Origin: Theocolax elegans
Taxonomy: Eukaryota > Arthropoda > Insecta > Hymenoptera > Cerocephalidae
Reading direction: 5' to 3'
DNA length: 64,000 bases
Assembly: GCA_026168455.1 (NCBI GenBank)
Contig: CM047426.1
Span: 28,517,058 to 28,581,057 of the forward strand
Below the pieces are notes generated by a model. The model saw only the letters and a list, made by a program, of their open reading frames with translations. It had not been told where the DNA came from and ran no database searches. Below, in pieces: positions 1 through 10,734 of this stretch. Every line of letters starts with the position of its first letter. Position 1 is the stretch's first letter. A program made the translations under genes and the position numbers.

Positions 1-503
1 GATTTCATTTTACAACATCTTTTAAACACAATTTTTACATATATAAATCTAAGTTACTTACTATTTCGTCAATATATAGGTATACACATATTATTAACAG
101 CATCTCTGATGCGTCGCTCTATAATTGAAAACAATGATTAAAATAACAAACGTTTAACAATTTTTGCACAGAGATTGAGGTTATATATAACATACCTTTC
201 CCCTATTGTTGTGTCCATAATCAACACAAAAAATTGAAAATTAAATAAATACTTAAAGAACATTACAAAATAAATTAACACATATACACAACAATAGGGG
301 AAAGGTATGTTATATATAACCTCAATCTCTGTGCAAAAATTGTTAAACGTTTGTTATTTCAATCATTGTTTTCAATTATAGAGCGACGCATCAGAGATGC
401 TGTTAATAATATGTGTATACCTATATATTGACGAAATAGTAAGTAACTTAGATTTATATGTATATGTAAAAATTGTGTTTAAAAGATGTTGTAAAATGAA
501 ATC
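1..503. repeat. Large palindrome, arms 1-214 and 286-503
   Basis: Bases 1-214 reappear as the reverse complement at 286-503 with one 4-base indel and very few mismatches, around a 71-base spacer. The left arm is cut by the window edge. The palindrome directly precedes a hammerhead-like motif, an arrangement reminiscent of the inverted partial copies (pLTRs) that flank Penelope-like elements; that assignment is inference. Confidence 0.85.
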
Positions 504-520
504 ATTTTTTAATAAAAAGG

Positions 521-563
521 TATAGCCTGATGAGGATGGAGGATATCCATCGAAACGTCGCCA
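521..563 (+). ncRNA. Hammerhead-ribozyme-like motif (Penelope type)
   Basis: CTGATGA at 527-533 is followed by a 5-bp stem (535-539 GATGG with 547-551 CCATC), then GAAA at 552-555 and GTC at 557-559, which is the conserved hammerhead core with a minimal stem III (A555-T558, C556-G557). Stem I shows only two clear pairs (526/560 and 525/561), and G534 is extra at the base of stem II, so activity is doubtful. Hammerheads with this very short stem III are known in Penelope-like retroelement terminal repeats. Confidence 0.5.
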
Positions 564-755
564 AATAAATAAATATGGTTTGTTCATCAATATCGAGGAA
601 AACCTAAACTACTCCTAAATACGCTGCATGGACGACAAAAAATCACTTAATAATTTAAATAATTTAGTTATATCAATATTGATATATTTTCACAAAAAAG
701 ACTAAAAAATTGGCTGATTCAGCTTGACGCCGCAGGAATTGGTACATTTACCCTA

Positions 756-1674
756 ATGGCAAAAACAGATAGCAGCTTTAGTATGGCTTGTTTCGATTTC
801 CAGAAGGTACTTAGTACTCCCAAAACTGAGGCCAGTTGCTTTATACTACAAGCGAAAGCTGAATGTTAATAATTTTACTATCTACGACATCGTACGTCAT
901 GAAGCTTATTGCTACGTTTGGAGTGAATGTGATGCTGGAAAGGGATCGAATGAAGTTGCAAGCTGTTTGCTAAATTTTATCGAGGAAAAATCTCTAACAG
1001 GCACTACTAATTTTTTACTGTGGGCGGATAATTGTCCTGGACAAAATAGAAACAAGACAGTTTTTTCAATGCTTGTTTATGCAGCTTGCAAGTACAAGGT
1101 TTATATCAAACTTTCATTCTTAGAAACTGGACACACTCAAAACGAGGGAGACTCAGTGCATGCAACGATAGAGAGATACGCAAGAAGACGGAAAATATAT
1201 ACTCCCAATGAATGGTGCGAAATCATTCAAAATGCCAAACAAACCCAACCTCATTATAGAGTTATAAAAGTAGCTTATGACAATGATTTTAAATGTTTAG
1301 TAGCATTACAAAATTGGAATAGAACGTCAATAAATAAAAATAAAAAAACGAACATCTCATTGGCGATTTCCAAAATAAAGCAAGTCTTCGTAACAAAGGA
1401 TGAGGCAAATAAACTACAGTTCAAAACTGCTTTTGAAAGCGACTTCGAAGTGCTTATTACAAGAAAAGAAAAGAAAAACGTGAACGTGAAAAACTATATT
1501 CTAAAAAATGCATATACTAGTACTCGGACGATCCCTGCAGCAAAATTAAAAGACCTTCTAACCCCTTGTAATAATAATATTGTACCTCCGAAATATCACT
1601 TTCATTATCATTCCTATAAAACAACTACAAATACTGAGAGTGTAAATAAAGAAGAAGAAGAAGTAGAAGAGTAA
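756..1674 (+). pseudogene. DUF7869-like transposon protein, C-terminal part
   Basis: The main open stretch (967-1674) carries the motifs ADNCPGQN and ETGHTQNEGDSVHATIE, which I associate with the DUF7869 domain found in many repeated insect proteins; the spaced Asp and Glu residues suggest an RNase H-like fold, but that is inference. The same frame reads back to about 823 with a family-like stretch (YYKRKLNV...VWSECDAGKGSNE). Before that, residues FDFQKVLSTPK continue in another frame from 756, so there is a one-base frameshift in the A-run at 822-825. The C-terminus ends in a run of glutamates. No methionine start is credible at 967; the first codon there is TTG. No TIRs were identified. Probably a decayed element copy. 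Confidence 0.6.
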
Positions 1675-2439
1675 GTAGAAGAAGATAAAGGAATAGGATT
1701 AAAAGAAAAAATAGAGATTATGGCTTTAGATTAAATTATCGATAAATTAAGTTTGTTGTTATAATCTATTTCATTGTTGATACTTACTTGTTAATAATTG
1801 TATTTAATAAAAATATTGTTATTTCTTTGAATTTCAAATTCAATTTCAAACTGTAGTAATTGATGACAATACGGATTATTATCGTGATTATATCACAAAT
1901 AGATTAATAAATTAATTACTGTCAGTTAACTCGAGCAAAATTAAATATTGAAATCTAAGAAAAGAAAAAATTAATACTTTTTTTGAATAATAATAAAAGG
2001 ATTTTAAAATCAAAATTCTCTTTTTCCAGTTATTTGGTTTGAACTACCTGTCTACTACATTAAAAACCCAAAAATGAAAATTCTCTTCACCAGAGCTTTT
2101 TTGGCATAGCTGCTTATCCGTTACAATTGGAATTAATCAATTTTAGAAAAATAAAATTCTCTTCTCCGTGCAAAATTAATGAGGAACAAAATCGCATTTT
2201 GTTCTCATTGAATGGAAAAGTAATGCAAAAGTGGTAGTTTCGGTTCAGTTTTACACATGACAAAGTACTGCAAAATCTGATGTTTAAAGACTGGGAAGTG
2301 CATAATATAGACACTGAGAACTGAGTATAATCTGTGGCTCAATGCACCTAGCTGACAATCAAGCTGCTACCGTCCCCTTTGTTAAATACTTTAAATATAG
2401 CTTCTTACTAAACACAATTTCATTAATTAAAGTAATAGC
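1675..2439. other. AT-rich stretch, no gene seen
   Basis: No ORF with recognisable content, no splice pattern and no clear repeat structure were found. The purine-rich GAAGAAG run at 1650-1710 continues from the preceding pseudogene. Confidence 0.6.
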
Positions 2440-2705
2440 TAATTTGGAAGTGCATTACTCTGAAAATTAATTGGCATTGCGTTATTTTCAAATTGGTCTA
2501 GAATTATATAAAATGCACATCCAAATTGGCATTATATTCCCCGCGTATCCGAGTAGGCATTTTATTGCACAAATTTTCGAATTAGAATTATATTTCCAGC
2601 GTTTCTCAGTTGGCATTGTATTGCGCAAATTTTTGAATTAGAATTATATTACTCGATAATGCGAAATGGAATTATATTGCACGATATTTTGAGGTAGATT
2701 CATCT
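2440..2705. repeat. Degenerate tandem repeat, about 50-bp unit
   Basis: A motif of the form TTGGCATTATATT followed by GCACAAATTTTCGAATTAGAATTATATT recurs about five times with heavy divergence. It looks like an old satellite array. Unit boundaries are approximate. Confidence 0.5.
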
Positions 2706-2751
2706 TGCATTGACGCTGGAGTTAAAATTTTATAGATAGGAGGCGTCGAAA

Positions 2752-3283
2752 TGTATACTAATTAAAGAATACATACAAATGTATACAAATATTTTACAAA
2801 GTTTACTTGCATCAGTCGTCATATAAGAATTATTATACTGGATAAGTTTATTTAAAATTACATTTAATATTTCTTTGTTGTTTATTAGTAGCTTACTGTA
2901 GACAACTTCGTTCTATACTTTCATGAAAAATAGCAATGAATAACATTTATAATTAATTAACAAAACTAAGAATACCTGCAAGTGTCACTCGAGTCTGACA
3001 GTTATTTCTATAACCATTACTAAAGTAGTTAAATATATAGGAATATTGAATATTGAAATATTAGTTCTAAAAGTTCGGTTAATATTTTTTTTATTTTTAA
3101 AAAATAATGAAGAATAAACTTTTATACAAGAGTATACTAATGAAAGAATACATATAAATGCCGTTACACATTCTGAATTATTTTACAGAGTTTACTTGAA
3201 TCAGTGAATCGTATAAGAATTATTATATTGGATAAGTTTATATAAAATAAATTTAATAATTCCTTGATTTTTATTAGTACCCT
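2752..3283 (+). repeat. Diverged direct repeat pair (2752-2892 and 3131-3283)
   Basis: Both copies run from GTATACTAATkAAAGAATACATA to a TTTTTATTAGTA-like end, sharing the blocks TTTACTTG.ATCAGT and TATAAGAATTATTATA.TGGATAAGTTTAT. They are separated by about 240 bases. The family is not recognised. Confidence 0.65.
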
Positions 3284-3298
3284 GGTGAAAGTATAATT

Positions 3299-3475
3299 TG
3301 TACATTATCGTACAATTTTGCATATTTTTGTACATTTCTGTACATTTCTGTACATGTTTGGTACATTATTGGTACTTATTAAATTTTTGTACAGAAATGT
3401 AAAGAAGTGTACAAAAATGTCCGAGAATATTCGGAAATGTACGGAAATGTACAGAGATGTACTAAAATGTACTAT
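3299..3475. repeat. TGTACA-rich imperfect palindrome
   Basis: The segment holds more than ten TGTACA or TGTACATTT steps. The left half uses GTACATTTCT on the plus strand and the right half mostly ACAGAAATGTAC/GGAAATGTAC, so the halves are roughly inverted around position 3385. Confidence 0.6.
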
Positions 3476-4532
3476 ATGATTTTATAATTAATATTAAATG
3501 CATTCAAATTTTGTAGTAATGATTGTTTGAGGTTTGCTTTGAGCAAAAAACAACTAAATTAATTAGCATACATCGTTTTGATAGACATTTGTTATAATTT
3601 CATAATTGTAGTTTGTTTTTGCTGATCCAATAATACTTATCGTTAGACGATCATACTTTTTTATTTTAACATCAAGAGGAATGTTTGATTTTTAATCAAA
3701 TTCGTCTATATTGACTTACGTTGTAGACTAACAAATAAGTCATATAAATTATTATATAACTGTTTATAAAAGAAATTAAATATAAGGGAAACAATACTAA
3801 GTCAGTAATAATATTAACAAATACTTTTATTTGAATTCACGCTTTTCATAGTTTCAAACAGAAAATACAAAATAAATATTTCGGTAGTTGTTAAGAATTC
3901 ACACTTAGCACATGTATAGTGGCATATAGATGGCGAACTCTCCAGCAAACCGTGGTAGGTGCTTGTGTCGCTCTTCTGTCTTGTTCGGTGTTTAATATCT
4001 TTGTAATTGGGAATACTTAATAAATTTATAATTATTAAAACAAAGTGCTTGTGCGTGTAAGTGACTTTCATTGTACGCATCCCCTTCCCCAACTCCACTA
4101 AAAGAATAAGAAAAACAACATTTAAACTACATTAAATCTATATTATTCACATTTGTTTATCACATCTTTTTAATCTTAATTTTTAATTACATTGACGATA
4201 TATTTAAAACACTTTTATAGTTTTAAATACATAAGGAACTAAACGTGATACTTTAGTTTAAATACATTGAAATCAAATATTTATTTTACGCAATTTTTCA
4301 TTCAACTGCGCAATTAATATTTCCCTTCTCAAATTATAATAAAGGAAGTACTATTTTAATATTTGTCACGCACATGTTGCTGTAATTCTACATTTTAATT
4401 ATTTTTATTTTTCTTATTTATGAAAGAAGTGGTCATTGATCACCGAAATATTACAAGGCACAACAAGTAATATATAATAATAATAATAATAAATAATGTA
4501 TATATAATAATAATAATGTAATAAATATAACG
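3476..4532. other. AT-rich stretch without recognised genes
   Basis: The only long ORF (3814-4098, minus) has no family features. An imperfect (TAA)n microsatellite occupies about 4469-4530 next to the assembly gap. Confidence 0.5.
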
Positions 4533-4632
4533 NNNNNNNNNNNNNNNNNNNNNNNNNNNNNNNNNNNNNNNNNNNNNNNNNNNNNNNNNNNNNNNNNNNN
4601 NNNNNNNNNNNNNNNNNNNNNNNNNNNNNNNN
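4533..4632. other. Assembly gap, 100 N
   Basis: Exactly 100 N. This is the conventional length for a gap of unknown size, so the true distance may differ. A TAA/TA microsatellite abuts it on the left. Confidence 1.
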
Positions 4633-4826
4633 TATTTTCAATGTTTAATATATTTATATTAGACTTAAGAATTTTAATTACTTATTTTTATTACATGCTT
4701 TTAGTATGTACATTAAAAGTATACTTATTATTCAATTAACTTAATGTTTATAAATATTTGGCATAGAAATTATGTACATAGTATCTTGTATTTCAATAAA
4801 AATGCAAGGTTTCCTGATTTCATTAG

Positions 4827-5114
4827 TCAATACAAACTTAGCCGCAGATAAGAAATAGCTTCTTTTATATGACTTACAGATAAACCAATACTTCTTGTTT
4901 TAATTTCTTGACATATTGTAAACTCTTCTTTTGTTTTAACGTTTACAATGAAACAAAGTATTTTAATGAACTGACCGCTTGATAATTCGGCGTAGTAATT
5001 GCAGGATCTTTTATTAATTTTTTGTGACGTAGCAAACAAACATCCATTTAAAACCATTTTGGAAAATTGTAAAGCTGTTGCTGGTAATGAAAATTGGTCA
5101 CTTACTCGAAGCAC
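4827..5114 (-). pseudogene. C-terminal fragment of a transposase-domain protein
   Basis: The reading frame (about 95 residues, beginning with a GTG that is not a credible start) contains VSDQFSLPATALQF, KINKRSCNYYAELSSGQF and a hydrophobic IKILCFIVNV stretch. This resembles the C-terminal region of the repeated insect 'transposase domain-containing' proteins, of which a larger copy lies at 48.9-52.2 kb. The frame stays open slightly upstream toward 5130. Without the catalytic part it is a remnant. Assignment rests on motif resemblance only. Confidence 0.35.
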
Positions 5115-6640
5115 ATTGTTTACGTGCTGGCCCGCAACCAGTTGTCGCCATCTTGGATCTAACTAGATTCAAGCGCGCGCACACTGAATACACGCGGTCT
5201 GTGCTCGTATCGGCACGGTGATTGCGTATATCGAGTATAGGGAATTCGGAACGCGTGTAGTGGGGAAACACGTGAGTATTACAACATAATAAACATGTTA
5301 TTGTATAGGGAATTTAATTTATATTCGAATTTTCTATGGTATTAATGAAAAACATTTTAAAAATAAAATGGGCAAATAAACATATGCGTACGATGCCACT
5401 ACTCAAATGTTACTTCCAAAAATGAGAAAAATTTTTTTAATCGTTTATAATTCCAATACAACAGAAATCGACGACCAGAACACTACGAGGCACGCTCCAC
5501 CGTTTGCCCATTCGCGGGAGCGTGCCACGCGGTGTCGAATATATTTTCTACGGTAAAATTTGGAAATATTTTACATGACTAACTTGGATAAATGAACATG
5601 TATTCGGGTCGGCACTGCTCAGCTTTTACTTCCTAGCAGTAGAAAAATGTTTAAACCGTTATAATTCCGATTATAATTCAAACTTGGTTACACGCGTATA
5701 TTCGAAATAAGATACATCTGCGGTAGGAGTTATATTCACGACTATACGAACTTTTCGAATAATAATTTAAGCAAACCTCCATTGTTAGAATAAAGATAAA
5801 ATAAAAAATTATATTTGTTGAATATCTTTGTATTTATTTGAAAAGATGGTTACAAGTTTTTTTATGCTTAGCAATATTGGTGAACGTGCAACGGGACACG
5901 AGCCACGTGAACTTCGTCAGTGGTGACATGTAAGGTGCGAGTGTACAATCGCGCACACAAAGAAATTTCGGCATTGGGAGACCCAAAATTAACTTACAAT
6001 TCCGTATTCCCAAATAATAGTAATTCTGAAATAACAAATAAGAGGTCGGTTAATTGAAAAACTATCCGGATTAAGGTGCTTCAATCATGGGAGCTCTGCG
6101 CTACCAAGTTGGAATTACCGCTATTGAGTGGTGAGTTCAATATTGTAGAACCCGTATTGGGCACTATAAATGCCTATCATTGTAATTTGAAGGTTATAAT
6201 ATACTTCATCATATACATTATGAATTTTTTTTTTTAATACTACTAACTTAAGTGAAAAATTTGTAACAACAAATTATTGTAATAACAATATTAAATTAGA
6301 AAAATAATAAAAAAAAGTTAAATTGTATGCTTTAGTAATACATACAAATATTTTATAATGTAATACAATCATCCTTGGGCTTACTGCAATCAAAACAAAA
6401 GATGTATATACTTCAAATACAACTGGTATTTCTTTAACCCTGACTTGGGCACGCCACGCTCCCAACTCTGGCATACAGTGTTACGGACGGGGGAATGAGA
6501 GAATTGAATGATTCTTGGTGTTCAGTTACGCCCAGCTCAGGTATACTTTATTCCTATTTTGATAATGCTAAAAGTTAGATTTTGTTTGAACTGCTGTATT
6601 CTTAATTTGGTATTTATACATTGCGATTTTTGTAGCATAA
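5115..6640. other. No gene seen; one strong GC-rich hairpin
   Basis: Bases 5130-5280 are unusually CpG-rich for the window. GGCACGCTCC at 5489-5498 pairs with 5517-5526 to form a 10-bp hairpin with an 18-base loop. Two blocks (about 5385-5470 and 5610-5680) share 'ACTTCC...AGAAAAAT.TTT.AA.CGTTTATAATTCC', suggesting a tandemly duplicated repeat. Small ORFs on the minus strand (5834-6037, 6274-6474) have no family features. Confidence 0.45.
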
Positions 6641-6647
6641 AATTCAA

Positions 6648-7040
6648 ATGAGTATTGGGAATCGTATATTTTATTTAGTTGGGATCTTCCAATACCGAAA
6701 TTTCTTTGTGTTGGAAATTAGAGATAATTTTCATATAAATTTTATTTATAAATCTCTTAAGAATCTTATACAAAAAATTTGTGAGTGTGTGACAGACAAA
6801 GATGTATTTAAAGTTTTCTTTGACATGACTTCTCCGAAATATTTTAAGATACTAATTAAATACAATGCTCTTTTACTGAAAAAATTTGGACACTTAAAGG
6901 TTTTAAAAATTAAATCGTTAAAAAAAATGGTGACTGTGTCAGATAAGAATAGCTGGTTAATTAATTTAACAAAAATAGATATTCCTAATGAAGTTAAAGA
7001 CATTGTTACCAGGGTTGTAAGTACTCGAATCATTTCGAGG
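6648..7040 (+). pseudogene. Penelope-like element, N-terminal domain fragment
   Basis: The ORF contains a lysine-rich helix (KKFGHLKVLKIKSLKKM) followed by SWLINLTKIDIPNEVKDIV. This resembles the N-terminal region of Penelope-like reverse transcriptases, where a basic helix precedes a conserved 'NLS..IP..V..L..G' segment. The expected LGxKF block and the RT domain are absent: the reading runs into a tandem repeat after 7030. The first ATG (6648) has no special support. Alternative: chance open frame in AT-rich DNA. Confidence 0.35.
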
Positions 7041-7455
7041 AATAGAATCCTTAAAAATCCAAAATCAATTTTAATTTTGGATTTTCATTTACTGCGAATC
7101 CTAATCTCCCTTGATTTTATGATTCTCAACTTTATCGAATCATAAGATCCAAGTGATTTAAGAATTTTCTGTCACATACAATCACAAATCCTTTTGATTT
7201 TTTGATTATATTTATTGCAAATCATAAATACTAATGATTTTTGGATTTTTAGTTTTTATGAATCGCAAATACCGGTGACTTTAGGAGTTTTTCTTTCTAA
7301 GATTCACAAATACTAATGAATTTACGAGTTTGTTTTTCACGAGTCAAAAATCCGTTTGATTTTGTAATTTCTTTTTGATGACAATCATAAATACCGACGA
7401 TTTTATAATTTTACGTATTTCGAATAAAAGAATCATGATGATTTTTTTCCTTTTT
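7030..7455. repeat. Degenerate tandem repeat, about 60-bp unit
   Basis: Roughly seven diverged units of the form 'GATTTT.GGATTTT...TTTT.A.GAATC.CAAATAC' follow one another. Unit length and count were estimated by eye. Confidence 0.55.
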
Positions 7456-7839
7456 CATATACGAATCATTAATTTCATTTATTTTATGTTTTCTCGTAAA
7501 AGCAAATAAAATTCCTTTGATAGTTGTAATACGATTTATTAATGATTCTCGAGGTACCTGGACTATTGGATTGTTGTTAATTTTAAATCCGTTTTTGTTA
7601 TTAAAAGCTTTTTCCTTACACTGAGCACAAAATACTACTTGCTTTCCCTATTTACGGGGCGCAATATCACACTTTTCAATTCTTAAGTAAAATGTACCTA
7701 GTGCTTAGTGAAATAAATTCAGAACAAAACAAATGTGGATGCATGTGTGACAATTAATGCGGGTATTTATGAGCTTGTTTGTGCGTTCGGTAAATTTATT
7801 TATAAGTGCTTTTGTGTGCGTATGTATGCGCGAGTGCGT

Positions 7840-7996
7840 AAATATGTATATGTGTGTGTGAATGTGTGTGACTTTGTGAATATGTGTGCGAGTATGTGAA
7901 TATATGTGTGAGTGAATGTGTGTGACTTTGTGAATATGTGTGCGGGTATGTGAATATATGTGTGAGTGAATGTGTGTGAATGTGCGTGCGAGTGGG

Positions 7997-8053
<57 letters not shown>

Positions 8054-8100
8054 GAATGTGTAATTGTGTGTGTGCGTGTGAGAATGTGTGTAAATTTACA
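7840..8100. repeat. GT-rich minisatellite and (TG)n microsatellite
   Basis: A unit of about 63 bases (GTGACTTTGTGAATATGTGTG... TGAGTGAATGTGT) occurs twice at about 7866-7980, followed by an uninterrupted (TG)n run at about 8007-8048. The Thr/His-rich minus-strand ORF across it is an artefact of the repeat. Confidence 0.9.
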
Positions 8101-8309
8101 CGTTTAAGAGTACGTTTGAGAGTGTATGAATGCGCACACAATTTAACAAATAAAAAAGTGCTTGGTACAGAAGATTACTCTTTTATACTTATACCCTGGG
8201 TGAAAATATTTTATAACATTTTTATAAAATGTAATTTATCCTATAGAATTATATATATTTTTTATAAATTTTTGTATAATATTCTATAAAATAAACGTAT
8301 TATAATATG

Positions 8310-8412
8310 TAATTTATTTTTCACTCTGAAAATCAATAAAGTTGACTTTATTGACCTCTTTTTAGGGAGCAAAAACGCATTTTAGTCCCTCCGGGGATAA
8401 AGTAAAATTGGA
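8310..8412 (-). repeat. Dispersed repeat, first of three related copies
   Basis: Reading the minus strand, the block GGAGGGACTAAAATGCG.TTTT.CTCCCTAAAAAGAGGTCAATAAAGTCAACTTTAT matches, with few changes, the plus-strand segment at about 28200-28280. The family is unidentified; 35990-36092 carries a partly related piece. Confidence 0.7.
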
Positions 8413-8779
8413 GGGCAATAATGGATATTATTGTTCATTAAATTATAAAATTTGTTACTTTCAATAATTTTTTTTTAATATTTTTTACTAAAGATATAAA
8501 AATGTCATATATACTTCTAAAAGGTACTACATAATTTTAAACATTAATGTTCAAATATTGTGTTATTGGTTTTTAGTTAAAACACAGTGGAATGTGTTTT
8601 TGTATATTACAGTGCGAATAAGAACTCAAAAATTCTAGTAATCTAAACCCGATTAGGTCAAACTGATTTCATATTCGGATACAGCAACCCTCAAAACTTG
8701 AGAAAGTATCTCTGGAAGAACACATTTTAATATATTTAAATCAGTGGTCATGGAATCAGAATATATAGTCAAAAATTTA

Positions 8780-9535
8780 CTTTCTGCCCGCGCGGGCGCA
8801 AAATGGCCAATTCCCGCCTGCTTTTTTTATTAGTTTTCTCGCCCGGTCATTTATACATGAAAAAATAATAAAAATATTAAACAAACAATGAAAATTTAAT
8901 TTTAAATTATTTATTTTTTTAAATGATTTATTTACAAATTGTGAAGGATAATAAAAAAAACATTTTTTTATATTCAATAACTCAACGTTTTAATGCAAAA
9001 TTTCAAAAAAATTATAATATATAATATATTAATAATTAATAATATTTAATAATAATGAATAATATTTAATAATTTAATAATATTTAACAATTTAATAATT
9101 ATAATAATTTTATTTTTATTCTTTCTAGGGGGGGGGGGGGGGGGGGTTCCGCCCCCCCCCCAACCCCCCCGGCGGGGGCTCCGCTCCTGGACCCCGTCTG
9201 CGCCCCCTCGCCCTTTTTCTAAATTCATACAATGTTTGTACGTTTCTTCTTCGGCAACCCTTTTTAAAGCATTTTTCACCCTTTCGGACAGAATGTACTA
9301 TTCTGCCCGCGCGGGCGCAAAATGCGTTTTTACGCCCGCTTTTTCGGGCGCAAAATGGCCAATTCCCGCCTGCTTTTTTAAAGCATTTTTCACCCTTTCG
9401 GACAGAAAATAGTATGTGCACCACGGGCGCAATGGGGATTCGCGGCCCTCGGGTGAGTGTTTAACCCTCGCTTCGCTCGGGAGAAAACTCACCCTCGGGC
9501 CAGAATCCCCAATTTTGCGCCCTTGGTACACAATG
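8780..9535. repeat. GC-rich repeat cluster with hairpin
   Basis: The phrase TCTGCCCGCGCGGGCGCAAAATG occurs at about 8785 and 9301, and GGCCAATTCCCGCCTGCTTTTTT occurs at about 8808 and 9357. At 9421-9525, GGGCGCAATGGGGATTC...GGTGAGT pairs with ACTCACC...GAATCCCC.AATTTTGCGCCC to form a long imperfect hairpin. Two overlapping minus-strand ORFs here only reflect the GC-rich repeat. Confidence 0.7.
9128..9161. repeat. G19 run followed by C-rich run
   Basis: Nineteen consecutive G at 9128-9146 are followed by TTCCG and ten C. The tract could form a G-quadruplex or a G/C hairpin and is prone to sequencing-length error. Confidence 0.9.
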
Positions 9536-9904
9536 TACTATTTTACAAATTTTGTAAATTTGTCCTTGAAATAACTTTGATCTCATGTGGAAAAATTTTA
9601 TAAAGTTTATATAAAATTTTTATAAAATCACTTTATAAAATTTTTATATAAATTTGGTTCTATAAAAATTTTACAAAATTTGTATAAAAACATTATATAT
9701 TATGATAAATTGCTTTTTTTATGTATTTATGTGACAAATAAAAAACTATTTTCTGGGAAGATATAATTTAATGAAAATCATTTATTTGTAGAATAAAGTA
9801 ACATGAGAAAATTTAATAATTAACCATATATAAAATTTTTGTATATATTTTATTTTAATAAAACTCTATGAAAATAAAGTAAATATATTTATCATTAAGT
9901 GCTA

Positions 9905-10112
9905 TAACGGGTACGGATTTTCGAATGTCGGCGCAGGTTAGGTCCCGGAATTATCGGCGACGTTCGTCGATAGGACCAAGTCGACTAGCCGGGATAATTG
10001 GGAATGGTAGCGCAGTGGTGAGGCTTCTGCCTCGCGCTCCCGGGATCATGGGTTCGCGCCCCGATACCTTCGTTGATTTTTTTATTCCTTATATTCAATC
10101 CGTACCCCGTTA
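9905..10112 (+). repeat. Left terminal direct repeat
   Basis: Begins TAACGGGTACGGATT and ends AATCCGTACCCCGTTA, so the repeat is itself bounded by a ~15-bp inverted repeat. It matches 10528-10734 at all but about a dozen positions. Confidence 0.85.
10003..10067 (+). promoter_or_regulatory. tRNA-like Pol III promoter, left copy
   Basis: A-box-like TGGTAGCGCAGTGG at 10005-10018 and B-box-like GGTTCGCGCCC at 10051-10061 lie about 45 bases apart, as in tRNA genes and tRNA-derived SINEs. The sequence between does not fold into a convincing anticodon arm, so this is a tRNA-derived relic rather than a tRNA gene. Confidence 0.6.
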
Positions 10113-10527
10113 CCAACCCACTTGCCAGAAGAGACGAAGTAGTTTATCTTCGCCTGGCTCATCTTGGACCGAAGTCGGTCATAAACTCCCATCCCCACCA
10201 CCACAGTCCCGGGGGATTTCCCCGCGAGAACGTCAAAAAGTGCGGAGGTACGACTGTAAAAGAAAAGCCTGTGTTCCCCCTTCCACAGTGTGTATACGTA
10301 TACGCAGTACACCTCCAAAGTTGGCACTAGACGTAGGGGAGCTTGAGTTTCTGGGATCTCAAGCGTGGTGGTGCAAACGCACGGCTATCCCTAACGAGGC
10401 TCCCGGTGCTCAGAAAACGGTCTTCTTGACACCGGTCGAGCAGGGACAACCTTCGCCTCTCTAGCCCAGGTGATCGAAGTGATCAAACGGCTCCCCGAGG
10501 GCGTAGGTCGCGTTTGGGTGGGGGATA

Positions 10528-10734
10528 TAACGGGTACGGATTTTCGAGTGTCGGCGCAGGTTAGGTCCCTGAATCATCGGCGACGTTCGTCGATAGGACC
10601 AAGTCGACTAGCCGGGATAATTGCGCATGGTAGCGCAGTGGTGAGGCTTCTGCCTCGTGCTCCCGGGATCGTGGTTCGCGCCCCGATACCTTCGTTGATT
10701 TTTTTATTCCTTATATTCAATCCGTACCCCGTTA
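10528..10734 (+). repeat. Right terminal direct repeat
   Basis: Second copy of the 207-base repeat with the same terminal inverted repeats. Its tRNA-like boxes are at 10628-10641 and about 10671-10684; the B box is GTGGTTCGCGCCCC here. Confidence 0.85.

Noticed and set aside
3814..4098. 94-codon minus-strand ORF
   Set aside because: No recognisable domain, no splice context and no conservation clue.
7800..8141. 113-codon Thr/His-rich ORF on the minus strand
   Set aside because: Translation of a GT-rich minisatellite; no biased codon use or family match beyond the repeat.
9046..9531. Overlapping minus-strand ORFs with Gly/Pro-rich and 'GGNWPFCAR'-type peptides
   Set aside because: They come from repeated GC-rich blocks and the G/C homopolymers; the same peptide arises from each repeat copy.
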